A DNA stretch of 64,000 nucleotides from Ornithodoros turicata (GCF_037126465.1 NC_088203.1:57511581-57575580), one strand, 5' to 3'. Positions 1-12,640 are shown, counted from the stretch's first letter. Numbers and translations are program-made. The notes: generated by a model not told the origin, from the sequence alone.

Positions 1-3000
1 TCCGCAAACAGGAGACAATCCACGGCAGCGCAGATATCAGGACTGGTGCAGGTAAGAAACGTGTCGCTGCGGGCTCCCCTCTCGGTGGGATGTTGTAGCA
101 GATTGATCTGTTAAGTCGTGCAAAACATACGTCAGACAAGCGTCAAAGCGTTGCTGCTGCTGCCAAAAAATCCCTTGCTGTCAGCGCTCGGTGCTTTTAA
201 GGTTCAGGTTCGATGACGTCGGCAAACGGGAGACAATCCACGGCAGCGCAGATATCAGGACTGGTGCAGGTAAGAAACGTGTCGCTGCGGGCTCCCCTCT
301 CGGTGGGATGTTGTAGCAGATTGATCTGTTAAGTTGTGCAAAACATACGTCAGACAAGCGTCAAAGCGTTGCTGCTGCTGCCAAAAATCCCTTGCTGTCA
401 GCGCTCGGTGCTTTTAAGGTTCAGGTTCGATGACGTCCGCAAACAGGAGACAATCCACGGCAGCGCAGATATCAGGACTGGTGCAGGTAAGAAACGTGTC
501 GCTGCGGGCTCCCCTCTCGGTGGGATGTTGTAGCAGATTGATCTGTTAAGTCGTGCAAAACATACGTCAGACAAGCGTCAAAGCGTTGCTGCTGCTGCCA
601 AAAAATCCCTTGCTGTCAGCGCTCGGTGCTTTTAAGGTTCAGGTTCGATGACGTCCGCAAACAGGAGACAATCCACGGCAGCGCAGATATCAGGACTGGT
701 GCAGGTAAGAAACGTGTCGCTGCGGGCTCCCCTCTCGGTGGGATGTTGTAGCAGATTGATCTGTTAAGTCGTGCAAAACATACGTCAGACAAGCGTCAAA
801 GCGTTGCTGCTGCTGCCAAAAAATCCCTTGCTGTCAGCGCTCGGTGCTTTTAAGGTTCAGGTTCGATGACGTCGGCAAACAGGAGACAATCCACGGCAGT
901 GCAGATATCAGGACTGGTGCAGGTAAGAAACGTGTCGCTGCGGGCTCCCCTCTCGGTGGGATGTTGTAGCAGATTGATCTGTTAAGTTGTGCAAAACATA
1001 CGTCAGACAAGCGTCAAAGCGTTGCTGCTGCTGCCAAAAATCACTTGCTGTCAGCGCTCGGTGCTTTTAAGGTTCAGGTTCGATGACGTCCGCAAACAGG
1101 AGACAATCCACGGCAGCACAGATATCAGAACTGGTACAGGTAAGAAACGTGTCGCTGCGGGCTCCCCTCTCGGTGGGATGTTGTAGCAGATTGATCTGTT
1201 AAGTCGTGCAAAACATACGTCAGACAAGCGTCAAAGCGTTGCTGCTGCTGCCAAAAAATCCCTTGCTGTCAGCGCTCGGTGCTTTTAAGGTTCAGGTTCG
1301 ATGACGTCGGCAAACAGGAGACAATCCACGGCAGTGCAGATATCAGGACTGGTGCAGGTAAGAAACGTGTCGCTGCGGGCTCCCCTCTCGGTGGGATGTT
1401 GTAGCAGATTGATCTGTTAAGTCGTGCAAAACATACGTCAGACAAGCGTCAAAGCGTTGCTGCTGCTGCCAAAAAATCCCTTGCTGTCAGCGCTCGGTGC
1501 TTTTAAGGTTCAGGTTCGATGACGTCCGGAAACAGGACACAATCCACGGCAGCGCAGATATCAGGACTGGTGCAGGTAAGAAACGTGTCGCTGCGGGCTG
1601 CCCTCTCGGTGGGATGTTGTAGCAGATTGATCTGTTAAGTCGTGCGAAACATACGTCAGACAAGCGTCAAAGCGTTGCTGCTGCTGCCAAAAAATCCCTT
1701 GCTGTCAGCGTTCGGTGCTTTTAAGGTTCAGGTTCGATGACGTCCGCAAACAGGAGACAATCCACGGCAGCGCAGATATCAGGACTGGTGCAGGTAAGAA
1801 ACGTGTCGCTGCGGGATCCCCTCTCGGTGGGATGTTGTAGCAGCATGATCTGTTAAGTCGTGCAAAACATACGTCAGACAAGCGTCAAAGCGTTGCTGCT
1901 GCTGCCAAAAAATCCCTTGCTGTCAGCGCTCGGTGCTTTTAAGGTTCAGGTTCGATGACGTCCGCAAACAGGAGACAATCCACGGCAGCAGATATCAGGA
2001 CTGGTGCAGGTAAAAAACGTGTCGCTGCGGGCTGCCCTCTCGGTGGGATGTTGTAGCAGATTGATCTGTTAAGTCGTGCAAAACATACGTCAGACAAGCG
2101 TCAAAGCGTTGCTGCTGCTGCCAAAAAATCCCCTGCTGTCAGCGCTCGGTGCTTTTAAGGTTCAGGTTCGATGACGTCCGCAAACAGGACACAATCCACG
2201 GCAGCGCAGATATCAGGACTGGTGCAGGTAAGAAACGTGTCGCTGCGGGCTGCCCTCTCGGTGGGATGTTGTAGCAGATTGATCTGTTAAGTCGTGCAAA
2301 ACATACGTCAGACAAGCGTCAAAGCGTTGCTGCTGCTGCCAAAAAATCCCTTGCTGTCAGCGCTCGGTGCTGTTAAGGTTCAGGTTCGATGACGTCCGCA
2401 AGCAGGAGACAATCCACGGCAGCGCAGATATCAGGACTGGTGCAGGTAAGAAACGTGTCGCTGCGGGCTGCCCTCTCGGTGGGATGTTGTAGCAGATTTA
2501 TCTGTTAAGTCGTGCAAAACATACGTCAGACAAGCGTCAAAGCGTTGCTGCTGCTGCCAAAAAATCTCTTGCTGTCAGCGCTCGGTGCTTTTAAGGTTCA
2601 GGTTCGATGACGTCCGCAAACAGGAGACAATCCACGGCTGCGCAGATATCAGTCGCTGCGGGCTGCCCTCTCGATGGGATGTTGTAGCAGATTGATCTGT
2701 TAAGGCGTGCAAAACATACGTCAGACAAGCGTCAAAGCGTTGCTGCTGCTGCCAAAAAATCCCTTGCTGTCAGCGCTCGGTGCTTTTAAGGTTCAGGTTC
2801 GATGACGTCCGCAAACAGGAGACAATCCACGGCAGCGCAGATATCAGGACTGGTGCAGGTAAGAAACGTGTCGCTGCGGGCTGCCCTCTCGGTGGGATGT
2901 TGTAGCAGATTGATCTGTTAAGTCGTGCAAAACATACGTCAGACAAGCGTCAAAGTGTTGCTGCTGCTGCAAAAAAATCTCTTGCTGTCAGCGCTCGGTG

Positions 3001-6000
3001 CTTTTAAGGTTCAGGATCGATGACGTCCGCAAACAGGACACAATCCACGGCAGCGCAGATATCAGGACTGGTGCAGGTAAGAAACGTGTCGCTGCGGGCT
3101 GCCCTCTCGGTGGGATGTTGTAGCAGATTGATCTGTTAAGTCGTGCAAAACATACGTCAGACAAGCGTCAAAGCGTTGCTGCTGCTGCCAAAAAATCCCT
3201 TGCTGTCAGCGCTCGGTGCTGTTAAGGTTCAGGTTCGATGACGTCCGCAAACAGGAGACAATCCACGGCAGCGCAGATATCAGGACTGGTGCAGGTAAGA
3301 AACGTGTCGCTGCGGGCTGCCCTCTCGGTGGGATGTTGTAGCAGATTTATCTGTTAAGTCGTGCAAAACATACGTCAGACAAGCGTCAAAGCGTTGCTGC
3401 TGCTGCCAAAAAATCTCTTGCTGTCAGCGCTCGGTGCTTTTAAGGTTCAGGTTCGATGACGTCCGCAAACAGGAGACAATCCACGGCAGCGCAGATATCA
3501 GTCGCTGCGGACTGCCCTCTCGGTGGGATGTTGTAGCAGATTGATCTGTTAAGGCGTGCAAAACATACGTCAGACAAGCGTCAAAGCGTTGCTGCTGCTG
3601 CCAAAAAATCCCTTGCTGTCAGCGCTCGGTGCTTCTAAGGTTCAGGTTCGATGACGTCCGCAAACAGGAGACAATCCACGGCAGCGCAGATATCAGGACT
3701 GGTGCAGGTAAGAAACGTGTCGCTGCGGGCTGCCCTCTCGGTGGGATGTTGTAGCAGATTGATCTCTTAAGTCGTGCAAAACATACGTCAGACAAGCGTC
3801 AAAGTGTTGCTGCTGCTGCCAAAAAACTCTTGCTGTCAGCGCTCGGTGCTTTTAAGGTTCAGGTTCGATGACGTCCGCAAACAGGAGCCAATCCACGGCA
3901 GCGCAGATATCAGGACTGGTGCAGGTAAGAAACGTGTCGCTGCGGGCTCCCCTCTCGGTGGGATGTTGTAGCAGATTGATCTGTTAAGTCGTGCAAAACA
4001 TACGTCAGACAAGCGTCAAAGCGTTGCTGCTGCTGCCAAAAAATCCCTTGCTGTCAGCGCTCGGTGCTTTTAAGGTTCAGGTTCGATGACGTCGGCAAAC
4101 AGGAGACAATCCACGGCAGTGCAGATATCAGGACTGGTGCAGGTAAGAAACGTGTCGCTGCGGGCTCCCCTCTCGGTGGGATGTTGTAGCAGATTGATCT
4201 GTTAAGTCGTGCAATACATACGTCAGACAAGCGTCAAAGCGTTGCTGCTGCTGCCAAAAAATCCCTTGCTGTCAGCGCTCGGTGCTTTTAAGGTTCAGGT
4301 TCGATGACGTCCGCAAACAGGAGACAATCCACGGCAGCGCAGATATCAGGACTGGTGCAGGTAAGAAACGTGTCGCTGCGGGCTCCCCTCTCGGTGGGAT
4401 GTTGTAGCAGATTGATCTGTTAAGTCGTGCAAAACATACGTCAGACAAGCGTCAAAGCGTTGCTGCTGCTGCCAAAAAATCCCTTGCTGTCAGCGCTCGG
4501 TGCTTTTAAGGTTCAGGTTCGATGACGTCCGCAAACAGGAGACAATCCACGGCAGCGCAGATATCAGGACTGAAACAGGTAAGAAACGTGTCGCTGCGGG
4601 CTCCCCTCTCGGTGGGATGTTGTAGCAGATTGATCTGTTAAGTCGTGCAAAACATACGTCAGACAAGCGTCAAAGCGTTGCTGCTGCTGCCAAAAAATCC
4701 CTTGCTGTCAGCGCTCGGTGCTTTTAAGGTTCAGGTTCCATGACGTCCGCAAACAGGAGACAATCCACGGCAGCGCAGATATCAGGACTGGTGCAGGTAA
4801 GACACGTGTCGCTGCGGGATCCCCTCTCGGTGGGATGTTGTAGCAGCATGATCTGTTAAGTCGTGCAAAACATACGTCAGACAAGCGTCAAAGCGTTGCT
4901 GCTGCTGCCAAAAAATCCCTTGCTGTCAGCGCTCGCTGCTGTTAAGGTTCAGGTTCGATGACGTCCGCAAACAGGAGACAATCCACGGCAGCGCAGATAT
5001 CAGGACTGGTGCAGGTAAGAAACGTGTCGCTGCGCGCTGCCCTCTCGGTGGAATGTTGTAGCAGATTTATCTGTTAAGTCGTGCAAAACATACGTCAGAC
5101 AAGCGTCAAAGCGTTGCTGCTGCTGCCAAAAAATCTCTTGCTGTCAGCGCTCGGTGCTTTTAAGGTTCAGGTTCGATGACGTCCGCAAACAGGAGACAAT
5201 CCACGGCAGCGCAGATATCAGTCGCTGCGGGCTGCCCTCTCGGTGGGATGTTGTAGCAGATTGATCTGTTAAGGCGTGCAAAACATACGTCAGACAAGCG
5301 TCAAAGCGTTGCTGCTGCTGCCAAAAGATCCCTTGCTGTCAGCGCTCGGTGCTTTTAAGGTTCAGGTTCGATGACGTCCGCAAACAGGAGACAATCCACG
5401 GCAGCGCAGATATCAGGACTGGTACAGGTAAGAAACGTGTCGCTGCGGGCTCCCCTCTCGGTGGGATGTTGTAGCAGATTGATCTGTTAAGTCGTGCAAA
5501 ACATACGTCAGACAAGCGTCAAAGCGTTGCTGCTGCTGCCAAAAAATCCCTTGCTGTCAGCGCTCGGTGCTTTTAAGGTTCAGGTTCGATGACGTCCGCA
5601 AACAGGAGACAATCCACGGCAGCGCAGATATCAGGACTGGTGCAGGTAAGAAACGTGTCGCTGCGGGCTCCCCTCTCGGTGGGATGTTGTAGCAGATTGA
5701 TCTGTTAAGTCGTGCAAAACATACGTCAGACAAGCGTCAAAGCGTTGCTGCTGCTGCCAAAAAATCCCTTGCTGTCAGCGCTCGTTGCTTTTAAGGTTCA
5801 GGTTCGATGACGTCGGCAAACAGGAGACAATCCACGGCAGTGCAGATATCAGGACTGGTGCAGGTAAGAAACGTGTCGCTGCGGGCTCCCCTCTCGGTGG
5901 GATGTTGTAGCAGATTGATCTGTTAAGTTGTGCAAAACATACGTCAGACAAGCGTCAAAGCGTTGCTGCTGCTGCCAAAAATCCCTTGCTGTCAGCGCTC

Positions 6001-6265
6001 GGTGCTTTTAAGGTTCAGGTTCGATGACGTCCGCAAACAGGAGACAATCCACTGCAGCACAGATATCAGGACTGGTACAGGTAAGAAACGTGTCGGTGCG
6101 GGCTCCCCTCTCGGTGGGATGTTGTAGCAGATTGATCTGTTAAGTCGTGCAAAACATACGTCAGACAAGCGTCAAAGCGTTGCTGCTGCTGCCAAAAAAT
6201 CCCTTGCTGTCAGCGCTCGGTGCTTTTAAGGTTCAGGTTCGATGACGTCCGCAAACAGGAGACAA
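1..6265. repeat. Satellite array, left block (about 218-bp unit)
   Basis: About 29 head-to-tail copies of a unit of roughly 218 bp fill this block; landmarks recurring once per unit are GATGACGTCCGCAAACAGG, GCAGATATCAGGACTGG, TCTCGGTGGGATGTTG and the run GTTGCTGCTGCTGCC. Copies differ by scattered substitutions, by one A more or less in an A5-6 run, and by a deletion of about 24 bp following GATATCAG in three units (near 2650, 3500 and 5220). The block starts mid-unit at the window edge, so the array continues outward. No coding function is supported: the 65-codon frames appear only in units that lost one A. Confidence 0.97.
2158..3855. repeat. Higher-order repeat inside the satellite (about 851 bp, four units)
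   Basis: Variant units recur in the same order. The ACACAATCC variant (2186, 3037), TGCTGTTAAGG (2367, 3217), AGATTTATCTG (2495, 3345) and the short unit followed by TTAAGGCGTGC (2700, 3548) are each spaced about 850 bp. The same trio of variants returns near 4938, 5065 and 5270. This is the pattern of a four-unit higher-order repeat made by duplicating blocks of the array. Confidence 0.8.
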
Positions 6266-6274
6266 CCCAGGCGA

Positions 6275-6745
6275 AAATTTTTTGAACTGGTACCAGTTGA
6301 ACTGTGCTATCGAACAGGGACCAGTTCAGCCGGTCCCAGATCAACTGGTACCAGTTGGGACAACTGGTCCCTGTTCGATAACACAGTTCACCCAGTCCCA
6401 GTTGCAACCGGTCCCACTTGAGACTGGGACCGGTTAGAAACCAGTTGTGCCAACTAGTACCAGTTGAGACTGGGACCGGCCAGAAACCAGTTGGGCCAAT
6501 TGGTACCAGTTGATCGAACTGGTCCCTGTTCGATAACACAGTTCGCCCAGTCCCAGTTGCAACTGGACCAGTTCAACTGGGACTGGGTGAGCTGTGTTAT
6601 CGAACAGGGACCAGTTCGATCAACTGGTACCAGTTGGCCCAACTGGTTTCTGGCCGGTCCCAGTCTCAACTGGTACCAGTTGGCCCAACTGGTTTCTAAC
6701 CAGTTGCAGTCTCGACTGGAACTGGTTGCAAACCTCATTGTTGAG
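6275..6745. repeat. Left arm of FB1: CTGGTACCAGTTG repeats
   Basis: Many copies of CAACTGGTACCAGTTG and relatives (GACCAGTT, GGGACCGG) in both orientations. The motif is its own reverse complement, so the arm can fold on itself as well as pair with the right arm. Overlapping long frames on both strands here are by-products of the repeat. Confidence 0.85.
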
Positions 6746-7213
6746 CTGGGACCGGTTGAAGTGCCTTCACTTAGAGCGGCCTGTTCGGACAGAGGTTAGC
6801 TTGTATGTAACTGGTGCCCCTTTGTAGGATTGCTGCTCCCAGCAACGGCAGATCCAAAGAACTGCAATGCAAAATTGTATTTTATTTGTAGTCAAACATT
6901 ACACATATTTCAATGTACATGTAGCGTAACTATAATGTAATTAAATTATAGCAGTAGATGAACTACAGAGTTACATGGAATAGATAATACTTCATGGTTG
7001 ATTGGTCCCTTGCTTGACTGCCTTGTGGACATCTTGAATCATTCAACAAAGTATTTGAGATGTTCTTAATAGCACATAATGGATCGATATTTTTCTTTGA
7101 GCCCCAGCAGCTTATGGTTTCTGGAAAGTTGAAAGGGCACAAGTGAATATGCATTCAATTACAACATGTAATTGTAGTGTGTGCCTGGACAGTCACTCAA
7201 TCTCAGCGGTCGT

Positions 7214-7300
7214 GGCCCCGGAAAGTACGCGAATCTCTCAACATTTTCGTTGTGCAGTAGTTGGACCTTTCAACTGAGAGATTCGCCAACTTTCGGGGGC
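7214..7300. other. Imperfect hairpin in the FB1 core
   Basis: The stretch GCGAATCTCTC near 7229-7241 is answered by GAGAGATTCGC near 7275-7285. The pairing extends outward through GAAAG/CTTTC and CCCC/GGGG, giving a stem of about 27 bp with few mismatches and a loop of about 33 nt. It lies in the otherwise unstructured core of the foldback element. Confidence 0.75.
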
Positions 7301-7994
7301 AATGAGTACTACTCTGGCGCACTACGCTAGTTCGACAACATCCGTGGTGTGAAGGATCTAAAACACGAGAATGAACGAAAAAAAAAAGCAAGAACAAAAA
7401 CATGAATGAAAAAAGTTGCTGGTAGCGTTAACATAAACCGGATGTTACTCGTAAAACGCCATGCATTTGCAGGTGCCACGAATGTGACGCGGAACAAAGA
7501 GAAGAGGTTCTAATGGAAGTAATATTTCTAAATGGTGCACAACGGAAAAGCACTTAAGTATATAGTACTCACGATATAAAGCGGTTTCCACAGTTGTAGT
7601 CAAGCTGCAATCCTATAACACCCACCCGCCGGCCGCTGGCGCTCATTGTACTGTCGCACTGTCGTAACTTGCAGACAAATCATTTAGATTATAAAACCAA
7701 CGCCTATGTCACACATCACGCTAAGAACATAACGGGCAAGAATCGCTGCACAAGCACGCTGCTAAGCAAGCGACCGTTGCACAGTAAACGCATCATTCAA
7801 CGCGGGAGCAGGAACGCACAAAATACAAATATAAGAGTTCCAAAATAACTTTCGTTAACACTAACGAACTTTACCAAAAATTGAAATATAATTATTTCTA
7901 CTAATAAAGTTACTTTCTGATCGTTTTTATAACTTCGTCTTGCAATCTTGATATTAACCTGTCCTGGCACTGAAACCGAAACTTCCTCCCAAAT

Positions 7995-8385
7995 ATGTAA
8001 ACGGGTCCAGTTCGAACTGGCACCACCTCACTTCCACATGCTGCCAGTCCAGCTTGAACTGGTACCAGTCCACTTTCCAGTTGCCACGATCCCAGCTTGA
8101 ACTGGTTGCACACATTGCCCACTTGCCACCAGCCCAGCTTGAACTGGTACCAGTTCACTTTCCAGTTACCGCCAGCCCAGCTTGAACTGGTACCTGTTCA
8201 CTTCCCAGTTGCAACCAGTCCAGCTTGAACTGGTACCACAAAGTGCCCAGTTGCCACCAGCCCAGCTTGAACTGGTACCAGTTTACTTTCCAGTTGCCAC
8301 AAGTTTGGTACCAGTTGGTTCCAGTTGACCACCAGTTGGTGCGAACTGGGAACAAACTGGTACCAGTTGGCTTCCCAGCTCAAAT
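7995..8385. repeat. Right arm of FB1
   Basis: Direct repeats of about 35 bp built on CCAGCTTGAACTGGTACCAG, followed by shorter CAGTTGG/CCAACTGG copies up to the right terminus. It is complementary in motif, though not base for base, to the left arm. Confidence 0.8.
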
Positions 8386-8396
8386 TTTCGCATGGG

Positions 8397-11300
8397 AATC
8401 CACGGCAGCGCAGATATCAGGACTGGTGCAGGTAAGAAACGTGTCGCTGCGGGCTGCCCTCTCGGTGGGATGTTGTAGCAGATTGATCTGTTAAGTCGTG
8501 CAAAACATACGTCAGACAAGCGTCAAAGCGTTGCTGCTGCTGCCAAAAAATCCCTTGCTGTCAGCGCTCGGTGCTTTTAAGGTTCAGGTTCGATGACGTC
8601 CGCAAACAGGAGACAATCCACGGCAGCGCAGATATCAGGACTGGTGCAGGTAAGAAACGTGTCGCTGCGGGCTGCCCTCTCGGTGGGATGTTGTAGCAGA
8701 TTGATCTGTTCAGTCGTGCAAAACATACGTCAGACAAGCGTCAAAGCGTTGCTGCAGCTGCCAAAAAATCCCTTGCTGTCAGCGCTCGGTGCTTTTAAGG
8801 TTCAGGTTCGATGACGTCCGCAAACAGGAGACAATCCTCGGCAGCGCAGATATCAGGACTGGTGCAGGTAAGAAACGTGTCGCTGCGGGCTGCCCTCTCG
8901 GTGGGATGTTGTAGCAGATTGATCTGTTAAGTCGTGCAAAACATACGTCAGACAAGCGTCAAAGCGTTGCTGCTGCTGCCAAAAAATCCCTCGCTGTCAG
9001 CGCTCGGTGCTTTTAAGGTTCAGGTTCGATGACGTCCGCAAACAGGAGACAATCCACGGCAGCGCAGATATCAGGACTGGTGCAGGTAAGAAACGTGTCG
9101 CTGCGGGCTGCCCTCTCGGTGGGATGTTGTAGCAGATTGATCTGTTAAGTCGTGCAAAACATACGTCAGACAAGCGTCAAAGCGTTGCTGCTGCTGCCAA
9201 AAAATCCCTCGCTGTCAGCGCTGGGCGCTTTTAAGGTTCAGGTTCGATGACGTCCGCAAACAGGAGACAATCCACGGCAGCGCAGATATCAGGACTGGTG
9301 CAGGTAAGAAACGTGTCGCTGCGGGCTGCCCTCTCGGTGGGATGTTGTAGCAGATTGATCTGTTAAGTCGTGCAAAACATACGTCAGACAAGCGTCAAAG
9401 CGTTGCTGCTGCTGCCAAAAAATCCCTCGCTGTCAGCGCTGGGCGCTTTTAAGGTTCAAGTTCGATGACGTCCGCAAACAGGAGACAATCCACGGCAGCG
9501 CAGATATCAGGACTGGTGCAGGTAAGAAACGTGTCGCTGCGGGCTGCCCTCTCGGTGGGATGTTGTAGCAGATTGATCTGTTAAGTCGTGCAAAACATAC
9601 GTCACACAAGCGTCAAAGCGTTGCTGCTGCTGCCAAAAAATCCCTTGCTGTCAGCGCTCGGTGCTTTTAAGGTTCAGGTTCGATGACGTCCGCAAACAGG
9701 AGACAATCCACGGCAGCGCAGATATCAGGACTGGTGCAGGTAAGAAACGTGTCGCTGCGGGCTGCCCTCTCGGTGGGATGTTGTAGCAGATTGATCTGTT
9801 AAGTCGTGCAAAACATACGTCAGACAAGCGTCAAAGCGTTGCTGCTGCTGCCAAAAAATCCCTTGCTGTCAGCGCTCGGTGCTTTTAAGGTTCAGGTTCG
9901 ATGACGTCCGCAAACAGGAGACAATCCACGGCAGCGCAGATATCAGGACTGGTGCAGGTAAGAAACGTGTCGCTGCGGGCTGCCCTCTCGGTGGGATGTT
10001 GTAGCAGATTGATCTGTTAAGTCGTGCAAAACATACGTCAGACAAGCGTCAAAGCGTTGCTGCTGCTGCCAAAAAACCCTTGCTGTCAGCGCTCGGTGCT
10101 TTTAAGGTTCAGGTTCGATGACGTCCGCAAACAGGAGACAATCCACGGCAGCGCAGATATCAGGACTGGTGCAGGTAAGAAACGTGTCGCTGCGGGCTGC
10201 CCTCTCGGTGGGATGTTGTAGCAGATTGATCTGTTAAGTCGTGCAAAACATACGTCAGACAAGCGTCAAAGCGTTGCTGCTGCTGCCAAAAAATCCCTTG
10301 CTGTCAGCGCTCGGTGCTTTTAAGGTTCAGGTTCGATGACGTCCGCAAACAGGACACAATCCACGGCAGCGCAGATATCAGGACTGGTGCAGGTAAGAAA
10401 CGTGTCGCTGCGGGCTGCCCTCTCGGTGGGATGTTGTAGCAGATTGATCTGTTAAGTCGTGCAAAACATACGTCAGACAAGCGTCAAAGCGTTGCTGCTG
10501 CTGCCAAAAAATCCCTTGCTGTCAGCGCTCGGTGCTTTTAAGGTTCAGGTTCGATGACGTCCGCAAACAGGAGACAATCCACGGCAGCGCAGATATCAGG
10601 ACTGGTGCAGGTAAGAAACGTGTCGCTGCGGGCTGCCCTCTCGGTGGGATGTTGTAGCAGATTGATCTGTTAAGTCGTGCAAAACATACGTCAGACAAGC
10701 GTCAAAGCGTTGCTGCTGCTGCCAAAAAATCCCTTGCTGTCAGCGCNNNNNNNNNNNNNNNNNNNNNNNNNNNNNNNNNNNNNNNNNNNNNNNNNNNNNN
10801 NNNNNNNNNNNNNNNNNNNNNNNNNNNNNNNNNNNNNNNNNNNNNNCAATCCACGGCAGCGCAGGTATCGGGACTGGTGCAGGTAAGAAACGTGTCGCTG
10901 CGGGCTGCCCTCTCGGTGGGAAGTTGTAGCAGATTGATCTGTTAAGTCGTGCAAAACATACGTCAGACAAGCGTCAAAGCGTTGCCTGCTGCTGCCAAAA
11001 AATCCCTTGCTGTCAGCGCTCGGTGCTTTTAAGGTTCAGGTTCGATGACGTCCGCAAACAGGAGCCAATCCACGGCAGCGCAGGTATCGGGACTGGTGCA
11101 GGTAAGAAACGTGTCGCTGCGGGCTGCCCTCTCGGTGGGAAGTTGTAGCAGATTGATCTGTTAAGTCGTGCAAAACATACGTCAGACAAGCGTCAAAGCG
11201 TTGCTGCTGCTGCCAAAAAATCCCTTGCTGTCAGCGCTCGGTGCTTTTAAGGTTCAGGTTCGATGACGTCCGCAAACAGGAGCCAATCCACGGCAGCGCA

Positions 11301-12529
11301 GGTATCGGGACTGGTGCAGGTAAGAAACGTGTCGCTGCGGGCTGCCCTCTCGGTGGGAAGTTGTAGCAGATTGATCTGTTAAGTCGTGCAAAACATACGT
11401 CAGACAAGCGTCAAAGCGTTGCTGCTGCTGCCAAAAAATCCCTTGCTGTCAGCGCTCGGTGCTTTTAAGGTTCAGGTTCGATGACGTCCGCAAACAGGAG
11501 CCAATCCACGGCAGCGCAGGTATCGGGACTGGTGCAGGTAAGAAACGTGTCGCTGCGGGCTGCCCTCTCGGTGGGAAGTTGTAGCAGATTGATCTGTTAA
11601 GTCGTGCAAAACATACGTCAGACAAGCGTCAAAGCGTTGCCGCTGCTGCCAAAAAATCCCTTGCTGTCAGGGCTCGGTGCTTTTAAGGTTCAGGTTCGAT
11701 GACGTCCGCAAACAGGAGCCAATCCACGGCAGCGCAGGTATCGGGACTGGTGCAGGTAAGAAACGTGTCGCTGCGGGCTGCCCTCTCGGTGGGAAGTTGT
11801 AGCAGATTGATCTGTTAAGTCGTGCAAAACATACGTCAGACAAGCGTCAAAGCGTTGCCGCTGCTGCCAAAAAATCCCTTGCTGTCAGCGCTCGGTGCTT
11901 TTAAGGTTCAGGTTCGATGACGTCCGCAAACAGGAGCCAATCCACGGCAGCGCAGGTATCGGGACTGGTGCAGGTAAGAAACGTGTCGCTGCGGGCTGCC
12001 CTCTCGGTGGGAAGTTGTAGCAGATTGATCTGTTAAGTCGTGCAAAACATACGTCAGACAAGCGTCAAAGCGTTGCTGCTGCTGCCAAAAAATCCCTTGC
12101 TGTCAGCGCTCGGTGCTTTTAAGGTTCAGGTTCGATGACGTCCGCAAACAGGAGCCAATCCACGGCAGCGCAGGTATCGGGACTGGTGCAGGTAAGAAAC
12201 GTGTCGCTGCGGGCTGCCCTCTCGGTGGGAAGTTGTAGCAGATTGATCTGTTAAGTCGTGCAAAACATACGTCAGACAAGCGTCAAAGCGTTGCCGCTGC
12301 TGCCAAAAAATCCCTTGCTGTCAGCGCTCGGTGCTTTTAAGGTTCAGGTTCGATGATGTCCGCAAACAGGAGCCAATCCACGGCAGCGCAGGTATCGGGA
12401 CTGGTGCAGGTAAGAAACGTGTCGCTGCGGGCTGCCCTCTCGGTGGGAAGTTGTAGCAGATTGATATGTTAAGTCGTGCAAAACATACGTCAGACAAGCG
12501 TCAAAGCGTTGCTGCTGCTGCTGCAAAAA
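8397..12529. repeat. Satellite array, right block
   Basis: About 19 more copies of the same 218-bp unit, in the same orientation as the left block. After the gap the units belong to a distinct subfamily marked by GCAGGTATCGGGACTGG, GTGGGAAGTTG and AGGAGCCAATCC, and are nearly identical to one another. This points to recent local amplification. The array ends abruptly at about 12529 after a CTG-rich run. Confidence 0.97.
10747..10846. other. Assembly gap (100 N)
   Basis: Exactly 100 N, a conventional placeholder, inside the satellite. The variant type changes across it, so an unknown number of units is probably missing. Confidence 0.99.
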
Positions 12530-12640
12530 AGATGACACTCAGATGACAAAAATGACTCAAATGATGACAAATGAAACTCAATGAAACTGAAATGATGACT
12601 CAAAAATTATGACTCGAAGATGACACTCAAACATTTGATG
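12530..12640. repeat. Short minisatellite of GATGACACTCAAA-like units
   Basis: Degenerate copies of an ATGA(C)ACTCAAA motif follow the satellite edge directly. The stretch 12640-12757 after it is AT-rich with nothing recognisable. Confidence 0.7.

Larger units (their letters stand above)
6266..8396. mobile_element. Foldback DNA element FB1 inserted in the satellite
   Basis: The satellite is interrupted exactly here: the left flank ends GAGACAA and the right flank resumes AATCCACGG, so removal leaves the normal unit with AA duplicated (2-bp target duplication). The termini are inverted: CCCAGGCGAAAATTT at the left and, read on the other strand, CCCATGCGAAAATTT at the right. Inside each terminus lies a long arm of short repeats around the palindrome AACTGGTACCAGTT. 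The central 1.2 kb (6760-7990) is unique, AT-rich and has no convincing gene. The architecture, tandem repeats forming long inverted arms around a core, matches foldback-type elements. The enzyme family is unknown. Confidence 0.85.

Noticed and set aside
336..6127. Repeated 65-codon open frames with identical sequence in the satellite (336, 989, 3774, 5930, 10024)
   Set aside because: They occur only where one A is missing from an A run and rely on a non-ATG start. Most units are closed in this frame and there is no sign of protein-level selection.
6210..6827. Overlapping long frames on both strands rich in WYQL/NWF
   Set aside because: They are translations of the CTGGTACCAG repeat in several frames; the repeat length keeps them open.
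10691..10970. Frames running through the N gap
   Set aside because: They include 33-34 unknown residues and are satellite sequence.
1..12529. CRISPR array in the 218-bp repeat region
   Set aside because: Units are contiguous with no unique spacers and the window is eukaryotic.
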